62,841 bases of DNA, taken from Candidatus Gastranaerophilales bacterium (GTDB taxonomy: Bacteria; Cyanobacteriota; Vampirovibrionia; Gastranaerophilales; Gastranaerophilaceae). Below, piece by piece: positions 54,917 to 62,841 of this stretch (positions are counted from its first letter, which is position 1; each line of letters opens with the position of its first letter). Under the pieces are notes generated by a model. That model was not told the DNA's origin, did no database searches, and saw nothing but the letters and a program-made list of their open reading frames with translations. The stretch lies in NCBI GenBank assembly GCA_944324245.1, contig CALUVO010000035.1, positions 1 through 62,841 of the forward strand, read 5' to 3'. Both the position numbers and the translations under genes were made by a program.

Positions 54917-55118
54917 AAAAAACTCCTTTGTATTTTTATATTTTATTACAAATTTTAAAAATGTTAAAATAAATTTACATATCGCAAAAAGCCGGATATA
55001 ATGCTTAATAGGATAGGATAGGTCGGGATATTTTTTCTTTTTTTATTTAAGCTTTTATTAACTTTGCCGATTAGCCTTACATAACGTCTTACATATAAGG
55101 AATGAAAGGTGTGTGCGT

Positions 55119-56483
55119 ATGGGCGATATGAAAATTGGTGAAGGCAAAAAATTTGATGCAACTCAGGTCTCATCTGAGGGGCTGACGCAGGAAGAAATTG
55201 CCGAAATTACAAAGAAAAATAAAAAACTTATCAAAATTTTTCAAGCGTATGATACGGATGGAAAAGCCGGCTTAAGTTCTGCAGAACTGGCAGCTGCAAT
55301 GGATGATTTTATAAAAGCAGCAGGTGATGATAAGAAAATTTCTAAAAGCGAATTTAAAAAAATGGCAGATATCTTTAATGAGCAGAATGACTTTTCTGGT
55401 GAACAGGAAGTCAGCGCCAAAGATTTCAAAAAATTTATGAAAGCCGTCAGGAAAGCAACAAAAAAAGACGAAAAAGTTTCGACACAGCAAATTTTAGAAG
55501 AGCAGCAAAGAAAAGCTGAAGCCCAGTTGAGACAAATGCAAGAAGCTCAAAGGCAAGAAGAACTTCAAGCACAGGCAGAAGCTAAAGCCCGTGCAGAAGA
55601 AGAAGCCCGTGCCCGTGCTGAAGCTGAAACCCGGGCAGCAGCCGAAGCTGCAAGAATAAAAGATTTGCAGACACCAAAAACTTATACTGTACAGGAGGGT
55701 GAAAAATTTGAAGAGCTTATCAAACGATCTCTTGCTGCTCAAGGTATAGAAAATCCTACAGAAGAACAACTGCAGGAGGCTATTGCACAGTTTAAGGAAA
55801 ATAATCCGGGTGTTGTACATAAAAACAAAAAAGGCGTTGAATATCTCTATGCCGGTGCTGAAGTAAAAATTGCAGGAAACCTTGAAGATAAAGGTAATTC
55901 TGCAGAAATAGAAGCATCTATAAGAAAAAGAAATGAAGAAGCCGCTGCTGCAAGAAAAAGAGCTGCAGCACAAGCAAGAGCGGCAGAAGAGGCAAAGGCT
56001 GCAGAGACTGCGAAAGCAAAAGCTGCAGAAGAAGCTGAAAATAATGCTCGTCTGGAACCGGAATCATATGTTGCTGAACGTAGTTCAACATATGTTGCCC
56101 CTAAAGCTGTTGCTACGCCGATAGTTGCCGTAAGTGAAACGGATAATTCTCAAAATACCGCACAAAGTTCTTATTTATTGCAGGCTATGAACAGACATCC
56201 ATTGAAAGAAAGACTTCCAAACGGCTATTCGCGCAGGGATATGGCTGGATTTAATGATGCGTATTATGATGCTTCTGGTAAGCGTATATCAAAAGAAGAG
56301 TATATGAAAGCCAGAGGCAAAAAAGACAGAAAAATAGACAACATGGTGTCTCACACTATACTGGAAGAATTGCCAAACGGTTATACAAAACGAGACAGAT
56401 CCGGCCCGGGGGTATTCTACTATGACAAATTAGGCAATCAAATTACAGAACAGGAATACCTGAAAGCCAAAAATTCTCAATGA
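55119..56483 (+). CDS. EF-hand-like / LysM-like protein with coiled coil and C-terminal repeats
   Basis: This 454-residue protein is not from a family I recognise as a whole. Residues about 25-115 look like degenerate EF-hands (FQAYDTDGKAGLSSAEL, then DDKKISKSEF). About 125-185 is a Glu/Ala/Gln/Arg-rich coiled coil. About 187-255 is LysM-like (TYTVQEGEKFEELI ... YLYAGAEVKIAG), with about 275-315 a second Ala/Lys/Arg coil. The tail has two repeats LPNGY(S/T)(R/K)RD...YYD..G..I...EY.KA. No signal peptide is seen. AAAGGTG before ATG 55119 decides the start over the GTG six bases earlier. The upstream gap has tandem GGATA units near 55012-55028. Confidence 0.7.
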   Translation: MGDMKIGEGKKFDATQVSSEGLTQEEIAEITKKNKKLIKIFQAYDTDGKAGLSSAELAAAMDDFIKAAGDDKKISKSEFKKMADIFNEQNDFSGEQEVSAKDFKKFMKAVRKATKKDEKVSTQQILEEQQRKAEAQLRQMQEAQRQEELQAQAEAKARAEEEARARAEAETRAAAEAARIKDLQTPKTYTVQEGEKFEELIKRSLAAQGIENPTEEQLQEAIAQFKENNPGVVHKNKKGVEYLYAGAEVKIAGNLEDKGNSAEIEASIRKRNEEAAAARKRAAAQARAAEEAKAAETAKAKAAEEAENNARLEPESYVAERSSTYVAPKAVATPIVAVSETDNSQNTAQSSYLLQAMNRHPLKERLPNGYSRRDMAGFNDAYYDASGKRISKEEYMKARGKKDRKIDNMVSHTILEELPNGYTKRDRSGPGVFYYDKLGNQITEQEYLKAKNSQ

Positions 56484-56489
56484 TAAAGA

Positions 56490-56520
56490 AAAAAGACCTG
56501 AGGTTAATCAGGTCTTTTTC
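56490..56520 (+). terminator. Terminator after the EF-hand/LysM-like gene
   Basis: AAAAAGACCTGA (56490-56501) pairs with TCAGGTCTTTTT (56508-56519), 12 bp with a 6-nt loop and a T run. Confidence 0.85.
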
Positions 56521-56596
56521 ATCTTTTTATTATATTTATTTTCTGTAAATGTGTGGTATGATTAACTTACATAAGCTGATTTTATAGGAGTTATTT

Positions 56597-57838
56597 ATGC
56601 CTGTTGAAGATGATACTTTGGTAATGATACTTGCCGGCGGAGAAGGCAAAAGACTGTATCCTCTGACACGAGACAGAGCAAAACCCGCAGTACCGTTTGG
56701 CGGCAGATACCGTATTATTGACTTTGTTATAAACAATTTTATCAACTCGGGCTTTTATAAATTAAAAATCTTGACCCAGTATAAATCAGATTCTTTGAAT
56801 AAACATATTACACGTACATGGCCTCTGACACCTATTTTGAATCAGTATGTAGAACTTATTCCCGCACAGATGAGAATAGACGGCCACTGGTATAAGGGCA
56901 CTGCTGATGCTGTTTTTCAGAATATTCACCATATTCTTGCAGAAGAGGATTCTAAATATATCGCTGTTTTTGGCGGAGACCATATTTATAAAATGAATGT
57001 GGCGCAGATGCTTGCTTTTCATAAAAAGCATGAAGCTGATTTGACAATCTCTGCTATCCCTATTCCAATAGAAGAAGCAGGTGAATATGGAATTATGGAA
57101 GTAGATGACAACTGGCATCTTACAAATTTCATAGAAAAGCCGAAAATAACACCGAAGCATATACCAGGCGACCCGACAAAGTGTCTTGCTTCTATGGGAA
57201 ATTACTTCTTTAACAGAAATAAACTGATAGAAGAATTGAGAATTGATGCAGATAACCAGACCTCAAGCCATGACTTTGGCAAAAATATAATCCCAAAAAT
57301 GCTGGAACAGGGTGATAAAATTTATGTTTATGACTTTGCACAAAATACCTTCCCCGGCATGGAAGAATCAGAACGCGGTTACTGGCGTGACGTTGGGACA
57401 ATGGATGCGTACTGGCAGGCAAATATGGATTTGCTGGCTTATGACCCTGAATTTAATCTGTATACAAAAGAATGGCCGATAAGAACATACAACTACAACT
57501 ATCCGCCGGCAAAGTTTATCTGGGAAGAATTGGAAAGACGCGGTATGGCCACAAACTCTCTTGTTTCAGAAGGTTGTGTCATTTCAGGCGGTACGCTCTC
57601 AAGATGTATTCTTGCTCCTAAAGTCAGAATAAACAGCTTTTCAAGCGTGATAGATTCAATTATTATGGAAAATGTCAATGTGGGTAGACATTCACATATC
57701 AAAAAAGCTATTATAGACAAAAATGTAGATATTCCGCCTTATACAAAAATAGGCTTTAATAAAGAAGATGATGAGGCAAGAGGCTTTTATGTGTCTGAAG
57801 GCGGAGTAACAGTAGTACCAAAAGGAGCACAACTTTGA
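56597..57838 (+). CDS. glgC: Glucose-1-phosphate adenylyltransferase
   Basis: GlgC makes ADP-glucose for glycogen synthesis. The nucleotide-binding ILAGGEGKRLYPLTRDRAKPA and GGRYRIIDFVINN are typical, as is GTADAVFQN and the C-terminal beta-helix (VGRHSHIKKAIIDKNV). The 413-residue length is normal. AGGAG lies before the ATG. It ends in a TTGA overlap with the thioredoxin-like gene, an unusual pairing. Together with the GH13 gene it points to alpha-glucan storage. Confidence 0.93.
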   Translation: MPVEDDTLVMILAGGEGKRLYPLTRDRAKPAVPFGGRYRIIDFVINNFINSGFYKLKILTQYKSDSLNKHITRTWPLTPILNQYVELIPAQMRIDGHWYKGTADAVFQNIHHILAEEDSKYIAVFGGDHIYKMNVAQMLAFHKKHEADLTISAIPIPIEEAGEYGIMEVDDNWHLTNFIEKPKITPKHIPGDPTKCLASMGNYFFNRNKLIEELRIDADNQTSSHDFGKNIIPKMLEQGDKIYVYDFAQNTFPGMEESERGYWRDVGTMDAYWQANMDLLAYDPEFNLYTKEWPIRTYNYNYPPAKFIWEELERRGMATNSLVSEGCVISGGTLSRCILAPKVRINSFSSVIDSIIMENVNVGRHSHIKKAIIDKNVDIPPYTKIGFNKEDDEARGFYVSEGGVTVVPKGAQL

Positions 57839-58308
57839 ACAAAAAACTTAAAATAACACTTATTTCTTTATCTATACTTTTATTAGTTGGTCTTGTTTCG
57901 GCGGCAAGTTTTGCGCTGATGCCAAAAGCAAGCCACAAACCTTCCGATTATGATCTTGGTGTGACTTATGAACAGGCCGCAAAAGAAGATAAACCTATTG
58001 TCGGAGTGTTTTATGTGGACTGGTGTACTTATTGCCAGAGATTTATGCCAAAACTTGACAAGGTGCGAAACATAAATAAAAATAAATTAAATGTTGTACT
58101 TATAAATGTAGATGATCCGGAAAATGAAAATATTGCAAAAGAGTATAGAATATCCGGCTATCCTACGGTTTATATAATGGATCCTGCGTATGACAACAGG
58201 GTGCATATAGACAGTGCTTATCTTGAGTCTGTATCTTCTTTAAACAAAGAAGTACAAAGATATTTAAATTTTAGAAAATTAATAAAAAAAGGTGAATCAT
58301 GCAAATAA
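57835..58308 (+). CDS. Membrane-anchored thioredoxin-like protein
   Basis: This 157-residue protein has one N-terminal membrane segment or signal anchor (about 7-28). A thioredoxin-fold domain follows, with the redox motif WCTYC (C61/C64) and a cis-Pro segment SGYPTVYIMD. It would act outside the inner membrane in disulfide exchange. The start is TTG 57835, overlapping the glgC stop (TTGA), with AAAGGAG well placed. It overlaps the first pseudopilin gene by 10 bp. A role in assembling the downstream pilin-like proteins is plausible but inferred. Confidence 0.78.
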   Translation: MNKKLKITLISLSILLLVGLVSAASFALMPKASHKPSDYDLGVTYEQAAKEDKPIVGVFYVDWCTYCQRFMPKLDKVRNINKNKLNVVLINVDDPENENIAKEYRISGYPTVYIMDPAYDNRVHIDSAYLESVSSLNKEVQRYLNFRKLIKKGESCK

Positions 58309-58931
58309 AAAATTTAAAAGCGGTTACTCTAGTTGAAGTACTTGTAGTTCTTACTATTATGGGGGTTGTAGCTGCCCTTACAATACCGGGATTAACAAAG
58401 CATTCACAAAAAACCGAATATGCCAGACTGGCACAAAAAGGATATGCGACACTGGAAGGCGCTATAGATATGGCTGTAGCAGAAACTGGCACAGAACCTG
58501 ATAAATGGGCATATCGTTCTTATGGGAATCAAGTTTTGCGTAACTATTTAGCAAAATATATCTCTGCAATAAGTAAGGATTGCCTAAATTTGAATGCGCT
58601 TGGTTGTTCTTATAAATATAAATCATTTAAGAATCACTCAAATTCCGCATTTATTCCTTCTTCTTACATAATTGCATCTGACGGGATAATTATAGGAGGT
58701 CTCCCTATCAACAGTGTTTCGGGGGGCGGGATAAGTGCCTACCCTGTCTTTTATGTTGATGTGAATGGCAAGAGTGAACCCAATATGGAAGGTGTAGATT
58801 TATTTTTCTTTTCTTTTGGAAAATATGATGCAGATTGTTCTGTTACTGCAGAAAATCGTCAATGGAAACTTTGTCCTATTTTGCATGCTAAAAATTTAAT
58901 GGAAGACAACTGGACAATAACTTACTGGTAA
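58299..58931 (+). CDS. Type IV pseudopilin-like protein (copy 1)
   Basis: The 210-residue protein has a class III signal, LKA/VTLVEVLVVLTIMGVVAALTIP, with cleavage after Ala8 and the conserved Glu at mature position 5. A hydrophobic helix of about 20 residues follows, then a soluble domain with several cysteines (near residues 97, 103, 185 and 195). It lacks a canonical Gly at -1, using Ala instead. It overlaps the thioredoxin-like gene, and AAAAAGGTGAATC precedes it. The pilus or secretion system it serves is not in the window. Confidence 0.8.
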   Translation: MQIKNLKAVTLVEVLVVLTIMGVVAALTIPGLTKHSQKTEYARLAQKGYATLEGAIDMAVAETGTEPDKWAYRSYGNQVLRNYLAKYISAISKDCLNLNALGCSYKYKSFKNHSNSAFIPSSYIIASDGIIIGGLPINSVSGGGISAYPVFYVDVNGKSEPNMEGVDLFFFSFGKYDADCSVTAENRQWKLCPILHAKNLMEDNWTITYW

Positions 58932-58948
58932 TGTAGAAAGGTTTTATA

Positions 58949-59470
58949 ATGTTTTTGAAAAAATTAAAAGCTATTTCATATGTAGAAGTTGTGCTGACAC
59001 TTGTTATTGTCGGTGTTATCTCTGCTCTTGCAATCCCTTCTTTGAAAAGATATTCCCAAAAAACAGAGCTTGGGGTTCTTGCCAAAAAAGCATACCTGAC
59101 ACTAAATGAGGCAATGGATATGTCTATTATTGAAAATGGCCCTGCTTATAAATGGACATATACTAGTATTTCGGACTCTTTTAATAAATACATTGTTCCC
59201 TATTTAAAAGTTGCCAGAAAAATTTCTACTCTGGAAGTATTGACAAAAGATAATATGAAGTTTAGCTGTAACACTGCAACGATAGGCTCTAAGGTTATTC
59301 TTTATGTTAGGGTTGATGTTAATAATGATAAAGGGCCGAACGAATTAGGCAAGGATATTTTTGTTTTTAGTGTCAATTTTACTGAAAGTAAAGTTACTCC
59401 AAATGATGCAGCTACAAAAAAACTCTTTGAAAACAACTGGAAATTCACTGACGAATTGTGGAATAAATAG
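58949..59470 (+). CDS. Type IV pseudopilin-like protein (copy 2)
   Basis: This is a second pseudopilin of 173 residues. The signal reads LKA/ISYVEVVLTLVIVGVISALAIP, again with Ala at -1 and Glu at +5, but with Tyr in place of Leu at +4. The rest is a small soluble domain with one cysteine. GAAAGG precedes its ATG 17 bp after copy 1. The pair shares the pattern 'YSQKTELG..AKKAY.TL..A.DM' with copy 1 (KHSQKTEYARLAQKGYATLEGAIDM), so they are paralogues. Confidence 0.8.
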   Translation: MFLKKLKAISYVEVVLTLVIVGVISALAIPSLKRYSQKTELGVLAKKAYLTLNEAMDMSIIENGPAYKWTYTSISDSFNKYIVPYLKVARKISTLEVLTKDNMKFSCNTATIGSKVILYVRVDVNNDKGPNELGKDIFVFSVNFTESKVTPNDAATKKLFENNWKFTDELWNK

Positions 59471-59529
59471 CTGTTAACGTATAATTATCCTCCTCTTGTA
59501 CTATTGTAAAAATATTGCCATAGTATAAA

Positions 59530-59549
59530 ATTGTTGTTATGCTAACAAT
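59530..59549. promoter_or_regulatory. Inverted repeat, possible operator of the efflux operon
   Basis: ATTGTT/AACAAT (59530-59535 and 59544-59549) and the inner TTGTTA-TGC-TAACAA form a compact palindrome about 30 bp before the efflux adaptor ATG. It could be bound by a TetR- or MarR-type repressor. No regulator gene is nearby. Confidence 0.35.
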
Positions 59550-59578
59550 CATAGTTGACATCACGAGGATTAATTATA

Positions 59579-60745
59579 ATGAATAAGAAAAAATTAATAT
59601 GGATAATAATTGCTGCCTTGATTATTGTTCCTGTTGTGTTTAATAAAGTTGCGGGCATAATTTCTGATAAAATAGCTGCTCAACAGGGTAAAAAGCCTAC
59701 TCCTGTTGATGTTGCCCTTGTAACAACAAAAGATATTTACCCTAGAAATGAATCTGTTGGACGTATTGAAGCTAAATATTCTGTTGATGTTGTGGCTAGA
59801 ATTAACGGATGGCTGCAAAAAAGCTACTTTAAAGAGGGTGCCTATGTAAAAAAAGGTCAGACACTGTTTTTGATTCAGCCGAATGAGTATATTATTGCTG
59901 TGCAGCAGGCAGAAGCAGCCGTAAGACAGGCGCAGGCGGCTCTTGTAAATGCACAGAAAGAGCTTGTTCGTGCTCAGGAGCTTGTAAAAAATGACTTTGT
60001 AAGTAAGTCCTACTATGATCAGGCTCTTGCAACAAGAGACCAGAACAGAGCAACTCTTGATGTGAATAAAGCAAACCTTGCCGCTGCAAAACTTAATTTG
60101 AGCTATACAAAAATTGCTTCTCCTGTAGACGGAAAGGTCGGTAAGATATTGATTACCGAAGGAAACCTTGTAAATCCTCAGTCAGGTGCACTTACAAGAA
60201 TAGTTTCTGTGAGCCCTATTTATGCATATTTTAATGTAAAAAGCGAAGATTACCTTAGATATATGAAAAGAAGACTTGTTCTTCAAAAAGGCAGTATCCC
60301 CGGTACAGATGTAATCATTAAACTTTCAGACGGAACTGAATACAAAGAAAAAGGCAAGCTGGAGTTTGTGAATAACGTAGTTGACCCGACAGCAGGTACT
60401 ATTGCTATGCGTGCTGTTTTTGAAAATAAGGATCATCTTCTCGTTCCCGGTGACTTTATCAATGTAATAGCCGTTTCAAAAAAACCTGTTCCGGTAGTAG
60501 TTGTTCCTCAGATAGCTGTTTCTGACAGTACACAGGGTACATATGTATGGGTTGTTAACGACAAAAGTCAGGCTGAACAGAAATTTGTAAAAATTTCTAA
60601 TCAGGTAGATGACAAATGGGTGGTTGACGAAGGTTTGCAGCCTGGAGAAAGGGTTATTACAAAAGGTTTTCAAAGACTCAGAAACGGCGCAAACGTAGTT
60701 GTTGACAAAGATGCAGCAGACAAAGCCGCAAAGGAAAATAAATAA
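59579..60745 (+). CDS. RND efflux periplasmic adaptor subunit (HlyD/AcrA type)
   Basis: This membrane-fusion protein links an inner-membrane RND pump to an outer-membrane channel. From ATG 59579 it has 388 residues. A membrane segment or signal lies at about 7-24. The lipoyl-like half VDVVARINGWLQKSYFKEGAYVKKGQ and its partner SYTKIASPVDGKVGKI flank an alpha-hairpin rich in Ala/Gln (AAVRQAQAALVNAQKEL). A beta-barrel and membrane-proximal domain follow. GAGG lies 11 nt before the ATG, and an inverted repeat lies just upstream. The pump gene follows after 3 bp. Confidence 0.92.
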   Translation: MNKKKLIWIIIAALIIVPVVFNKVAGIISDKIAAQQGKKPTPVDVALVTTKDIYPRNESVGRIEAKYSVDVVARINGWLQKSYFKEGAYVKKGQTLFLIQPNEYIIAVQQAEAAVRQAQAALVNAQKELVRAQELVKNDFVSKSYYDQALATRDQNRATLDVNKANLAAAKLNLSYTKIASPVDGKVGKILITEGNLVNPQSGALTRIVSVSPIYAYFNVKSEDYLRYMKRRLVLQKGSIPGTDVIIKLSDGTEYKEKGKLEFVNNVVDPTAGTIAMRAVFENKDHLLVPGDFINVIAVSKKPVPVVVVPQIAVSDSTQGTYVWVVNDKSQAEQKFVKISNQVDDKWVVDEGLQPGERVITKGFQRLRNGANVVVDKDAADKAAKENK

Positions 60746-60748
60746 TAG

Positions 60749-62841
60749 ATGGAAAATAATCAACAAAAAACAGATAAAAAAGACTTATATTTCTTTATTA
60801 AAAAGCCGAGATTTGCAATTGTAATATCTATATTCATTACACTTGTCGGCTTTATTGCCATGACAGGGCTAAAGCTTGAAAAATATCCGGATATTACTCC
60901 TCCGCAAATTACGGTTAGCGCTTCATACCCCGGTGCCAGTGCGGATGTTGTGGAATCTTCTGTTGCGTCTTTGCTGGAATCACAGATTAACGGTGTTGAA
61001 GACATGATTTATATGATTTCAACAAGCTCTGATGAATCCTACAGGCTTCAAATATATTTTAAGGTCGGTTCTGACAGAAACATTGACCTTGTAAACGTAC
61101 AAAACAGAATTCAGCAGATAGAACCGAAACTGCCGGAGGATGTAAGAAGACTAGGTGTAACAGCCAAACAGCAGGTATCAGGTGCAGGTGTTGCTATTTT
61201 GAATCTGGCGTCTACTGACGGCAGATATTCTCAGCTTGATGTTACAAACTATGCATCTATTTATATTAAAGATGAAATTGCACGTTTACCGGGTGTTGGT
61301 GAAGTAGGTGTTTACGGTGCCGGCAACTATTCTATGAGAATCTGGCTTGATACTGAAAAAATGGCTAACCTAAATGTTTCAGTATCAGAAGTTCAAAAAG
61401 CTATTACAACACAAAACGTACAGGTTTCAGCCGGTGCACTGGGACAGGAGCCGGGGCCTGATAAACAAAGATTTCAGATTACATTAAGAACAAAAGGCAG
61501 ACTTTTAGAACCTGCTGAATTTGAAGATATTATTGTCCGTTCAAATCAGGACGGTTCAAGCATAAGAATAAAAGATATAGCAAGAGTAGAACTCGGTTCT
61601 GAGACATATTCAAGAAACGGTAAAGTCGACGGAAAACCTGCTGCATTGATGCAGATTATCCAGATTCCGGGTGCAAATGCTATTGAAATAGTAAACGCAG
61701 TTGAGAAAAAAATGGCAGAGGTTTCAAAAACACTGCCTGACGGTATGGAGCTTGCAATGGTGCATGATGATACTCTGTTTATCAGAGAGTCCATGTCAGA
61801 GGTTGTTAAGACAATTATAGAAACTTCTATTATCGTTGTTGCTATTATCTTTATTTTCTTAGGCGACCCGAGAGCAACTCTGGTACCTTTGATTGCGATT
61901 CCTGTATCATTGATAGGTACTTTTGCCGCATTACCAATGTTTGATATGTCGATTAACCTGTTGACTCTGTTTGCGATGGTATTGGCAGTTGCAACCGTAG
62001 TCGATGATGCTATTGTTGTAATTGAAAACGTAAAAAGGCACTTGGAAGACGGAAAATCACCTGTTGAAGCAACGCAGATTACTATGCAGGAAATCGGCGG
62101 TGCACTTGTCTCAATGGCACTTGTACTGATGGCGGTATTTGTTCCGGTCAGCTTTATGCCGGGGTTATCCGGTTTGATGTACAAGCAGTTTGCGGTTTGT
62201 ATTGCCGTATCAATTGCTTTGTCTGCTGTTTGTGCGCTTACTCTTTCTCCTGCGTTGTGTTCTATTATTTTAAGACATGAAGACCCGAATAGAAAGCCGT
62301 CTAACAAAATTTCGGCAGCTATAAAATGGGTATTTACTGAATTTAACGTTTATTTCCAGAAACTGACGGATATTTATATACATTATGTAGAAAAATTTGT
62401 ACATAACCAGAAGCTTACACTTGCTGTATTTGCCGGCATTATCATTTTGATGTTAGCTTTGTTTAAAATTATTCCGACAGGCTTTATTCCGGATGAGGAT
62501 CAGGCTGTATTGATGGCGCAGGTCAGCTTGCCTGCAGGTGCTTCTATAGCCAGAACAACTGAAGTTACAGAAATGCTTGATGAAATTCTCCAAAAAACAG
62601 AAGGTGTTGAGGGCAGACTGGTGTTTGTAGGTATGGGGCCGTCAAACGAGGCATTTCTGGTAATCAGATTAGACGAGTGGAGCAAACGTGAGTTTAATAT
62701 ATTCCAGAAATTAATAAGAAAAATTCAGGGCAAAGAAACAGATTTGTCTGCAAATGCAATTCTGGGAAGAATAAGAGGTGAATTTGCACAGATAAAAGAA
62801 GCACAAATCGGTGTGTTTTCGCCTCCTGCTATCACTGGTAT
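60749..62841 (+). CDS. RND efflux transporter, AcrB/HAE1 type (3' end outside window)
   Basis: This frame stays open to the window end (697 codons seen), so the gene is partial. It starts MENNQQKTDKKDLYFFIKKPRF with TM1 just after. GLKLEKYPDITPPQITVSASYPGA and the proton-relay pair D419-D420 in VATVVDDAIVVIENVKR match AcrB D407/D408. The porter-domain and TM2-TM6 order is normal, with a second family-typical TM7 and IPTGFIPDEDQ near residue 575. With the adaptor it would export hydrophobic compounds such as bile salts or drugs. No outer-membrane factor is in view. Confidence 0.95.
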   Translation, partial: MENNQQKTDKKDLYFFIKKPRFAIVISIFITLVGFIAMTGLKLEKYPDITPPQITVSASYPGASADVVESSVASLLESQINGVEDMIYMISTSSDESYRLQIYFKVGSDRNIDLVNVQNRIQQIEPKLPEDVRRLGVTAKQQVSGAGVAILNLASTDGRYSQLDVTNYASIYIKDEIARLPGVGEVGVYGAGNYSMRIWLDTEKMANLNVSVSEVQKAITTQNVQVSAGALGQEPGPDKQRFQITLRTKGRLLEPAEFEDIIVRSNQDGSSIRIKDIARVELGSETYSRNGKVDGKPAALMQIIQIPGANAIEIVNAVEKKMAEVSKTLPDGMELAMVHDDTLFIRESMSEVVKTIIETSIIVVAIIFIFLGDPRATLVPLIAIPVSLIGTFAALPMFDMSINLLTLFAMVLAVATVVDDAIVVIENVKRHLEDGKSPVEATQITMQEIGGALVSMALVLMAVFVPVSFMPGLSGLMYKQFAVCIAVSIALSAVCALTLSPALCSIILRHEDPNRKPSNKISAAIKWVFTEFNVYFQKLTDIYIHYVEKFVHNQKLTLAVFAGIIILMLALFKIIPTGFIPDEDQAVLMAQVSLPAGASIARTTEVTEMLDEILQKTEGVEGRLVFVGMGPSNEAFLVIRLDEWSKREFNIFQKLIRKIQGKETDLSANAILGRIRGEFAQIKEAQIGVFSPPAITG

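Noticed and set aside
61546..62307. Long minus-strand frame of 253 codons
   Set aside because: It is a shadow of the RND transporter, whose plus-strand frame has all family motifs and stays open to the window end.

Overview
The window is strongly AT-rich and gene-dense. It looks like the chromosome of an anaerobic, non-photosynthetic, Gram-negative-type bacterium. The best fit by inference is a gut Gastranaerophilales-like lineage (Vampirovibrionia/'Melainabacteria', sister to Cyanobacteria). The grounds are lipopolysaccharide genes (lptC, lptA, lpxI, lpxB), flagellar genes (fliJ, a fliK-like gene, a hook/rod gene), the [FeFe]-hydrogenase maturase hydE, MEP-pathway isoprenoid genes (ispD, ispF), glycogen synthesis (glgC), type IV pseudopilin-like proteins, no photosynthesis genes, and several lineage-type proteins sharing a short N-terminal '(P/N)xFKA'-like motif. 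The assignment rests on gene content only.

Layout. 1-4250: repeat remnant, mnmA-hydE, and an opposing pair that includes a RelA/SpoT-like domain protein. 4375-5914: lptC-lptA. 6351-12101: small hypothetical, PfkB kinase, XerC/D recombinase, lpxI, lpxB and a split chromate-type transporter. 12782-14913: fliJ-fliK-hook operon on the minus strand. 15202-21559: three-gene operon of two large uncharacterised proteins and a cytoplasmic GH13 enzyme. 21593-25549: small proteins, a possible flagellar protein, DAHP synthase and an NDP-sugar pyrophosphorylase. 25839-32728: Gly-rich membrane protein, parvulin, an unidentified structured element, aminopeptidase P, rRNA methyltransferase, secD-secF and an XRE regulator. 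33082-34194: McrB-like remnant and an orphan rpmH. 34297-40880: proC, repeat protein, diiron protein, uvrA and a small protein. 41017-46635: metabolic run panD, uridine-kinase-like, nadD-yqeK, a HisA-HisI-HisE fusion, Nudix, HAD and ispF. 46717-53631: gyrB, a secreted matrixin-like protease, two DUF4013 proteins, thiL and ispD. 53651-62841: leuC, EF-hand/LysM-like protein, glgC, thioredoxin-like protein, two pseudopilins and an RND efflux pair cut by the window end.

The most unusual feature is a family of modular intergenic elements at about 1-250, 5971-6254, 12212-12517, 12565-12779, 25655-25819, 26549-26776, 32730-33047 and 49250-49437, with a remnant at 53624-53650. They share a TTGTCTGAG end and short flanking blocks (CTCTGCCGA, GAGAGG, GCTAAGT, CATCCTGA). 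Their hairpins keep the loop sequence while the stem sequence is replaced with complementarity preserved. Two stem 'haplotypes' are inherited as linked pairs. I know of no description of this family.

A second pattern is a set of apparently leaderless genes. mnmA, lptC, xerC/D, the matrixin gene and thiL each have a -10-like TAnnnT hexamer exactly 6 nt before the ATG and no Shine-Dalgarno sequence, whereas most other genes here have clear ones.
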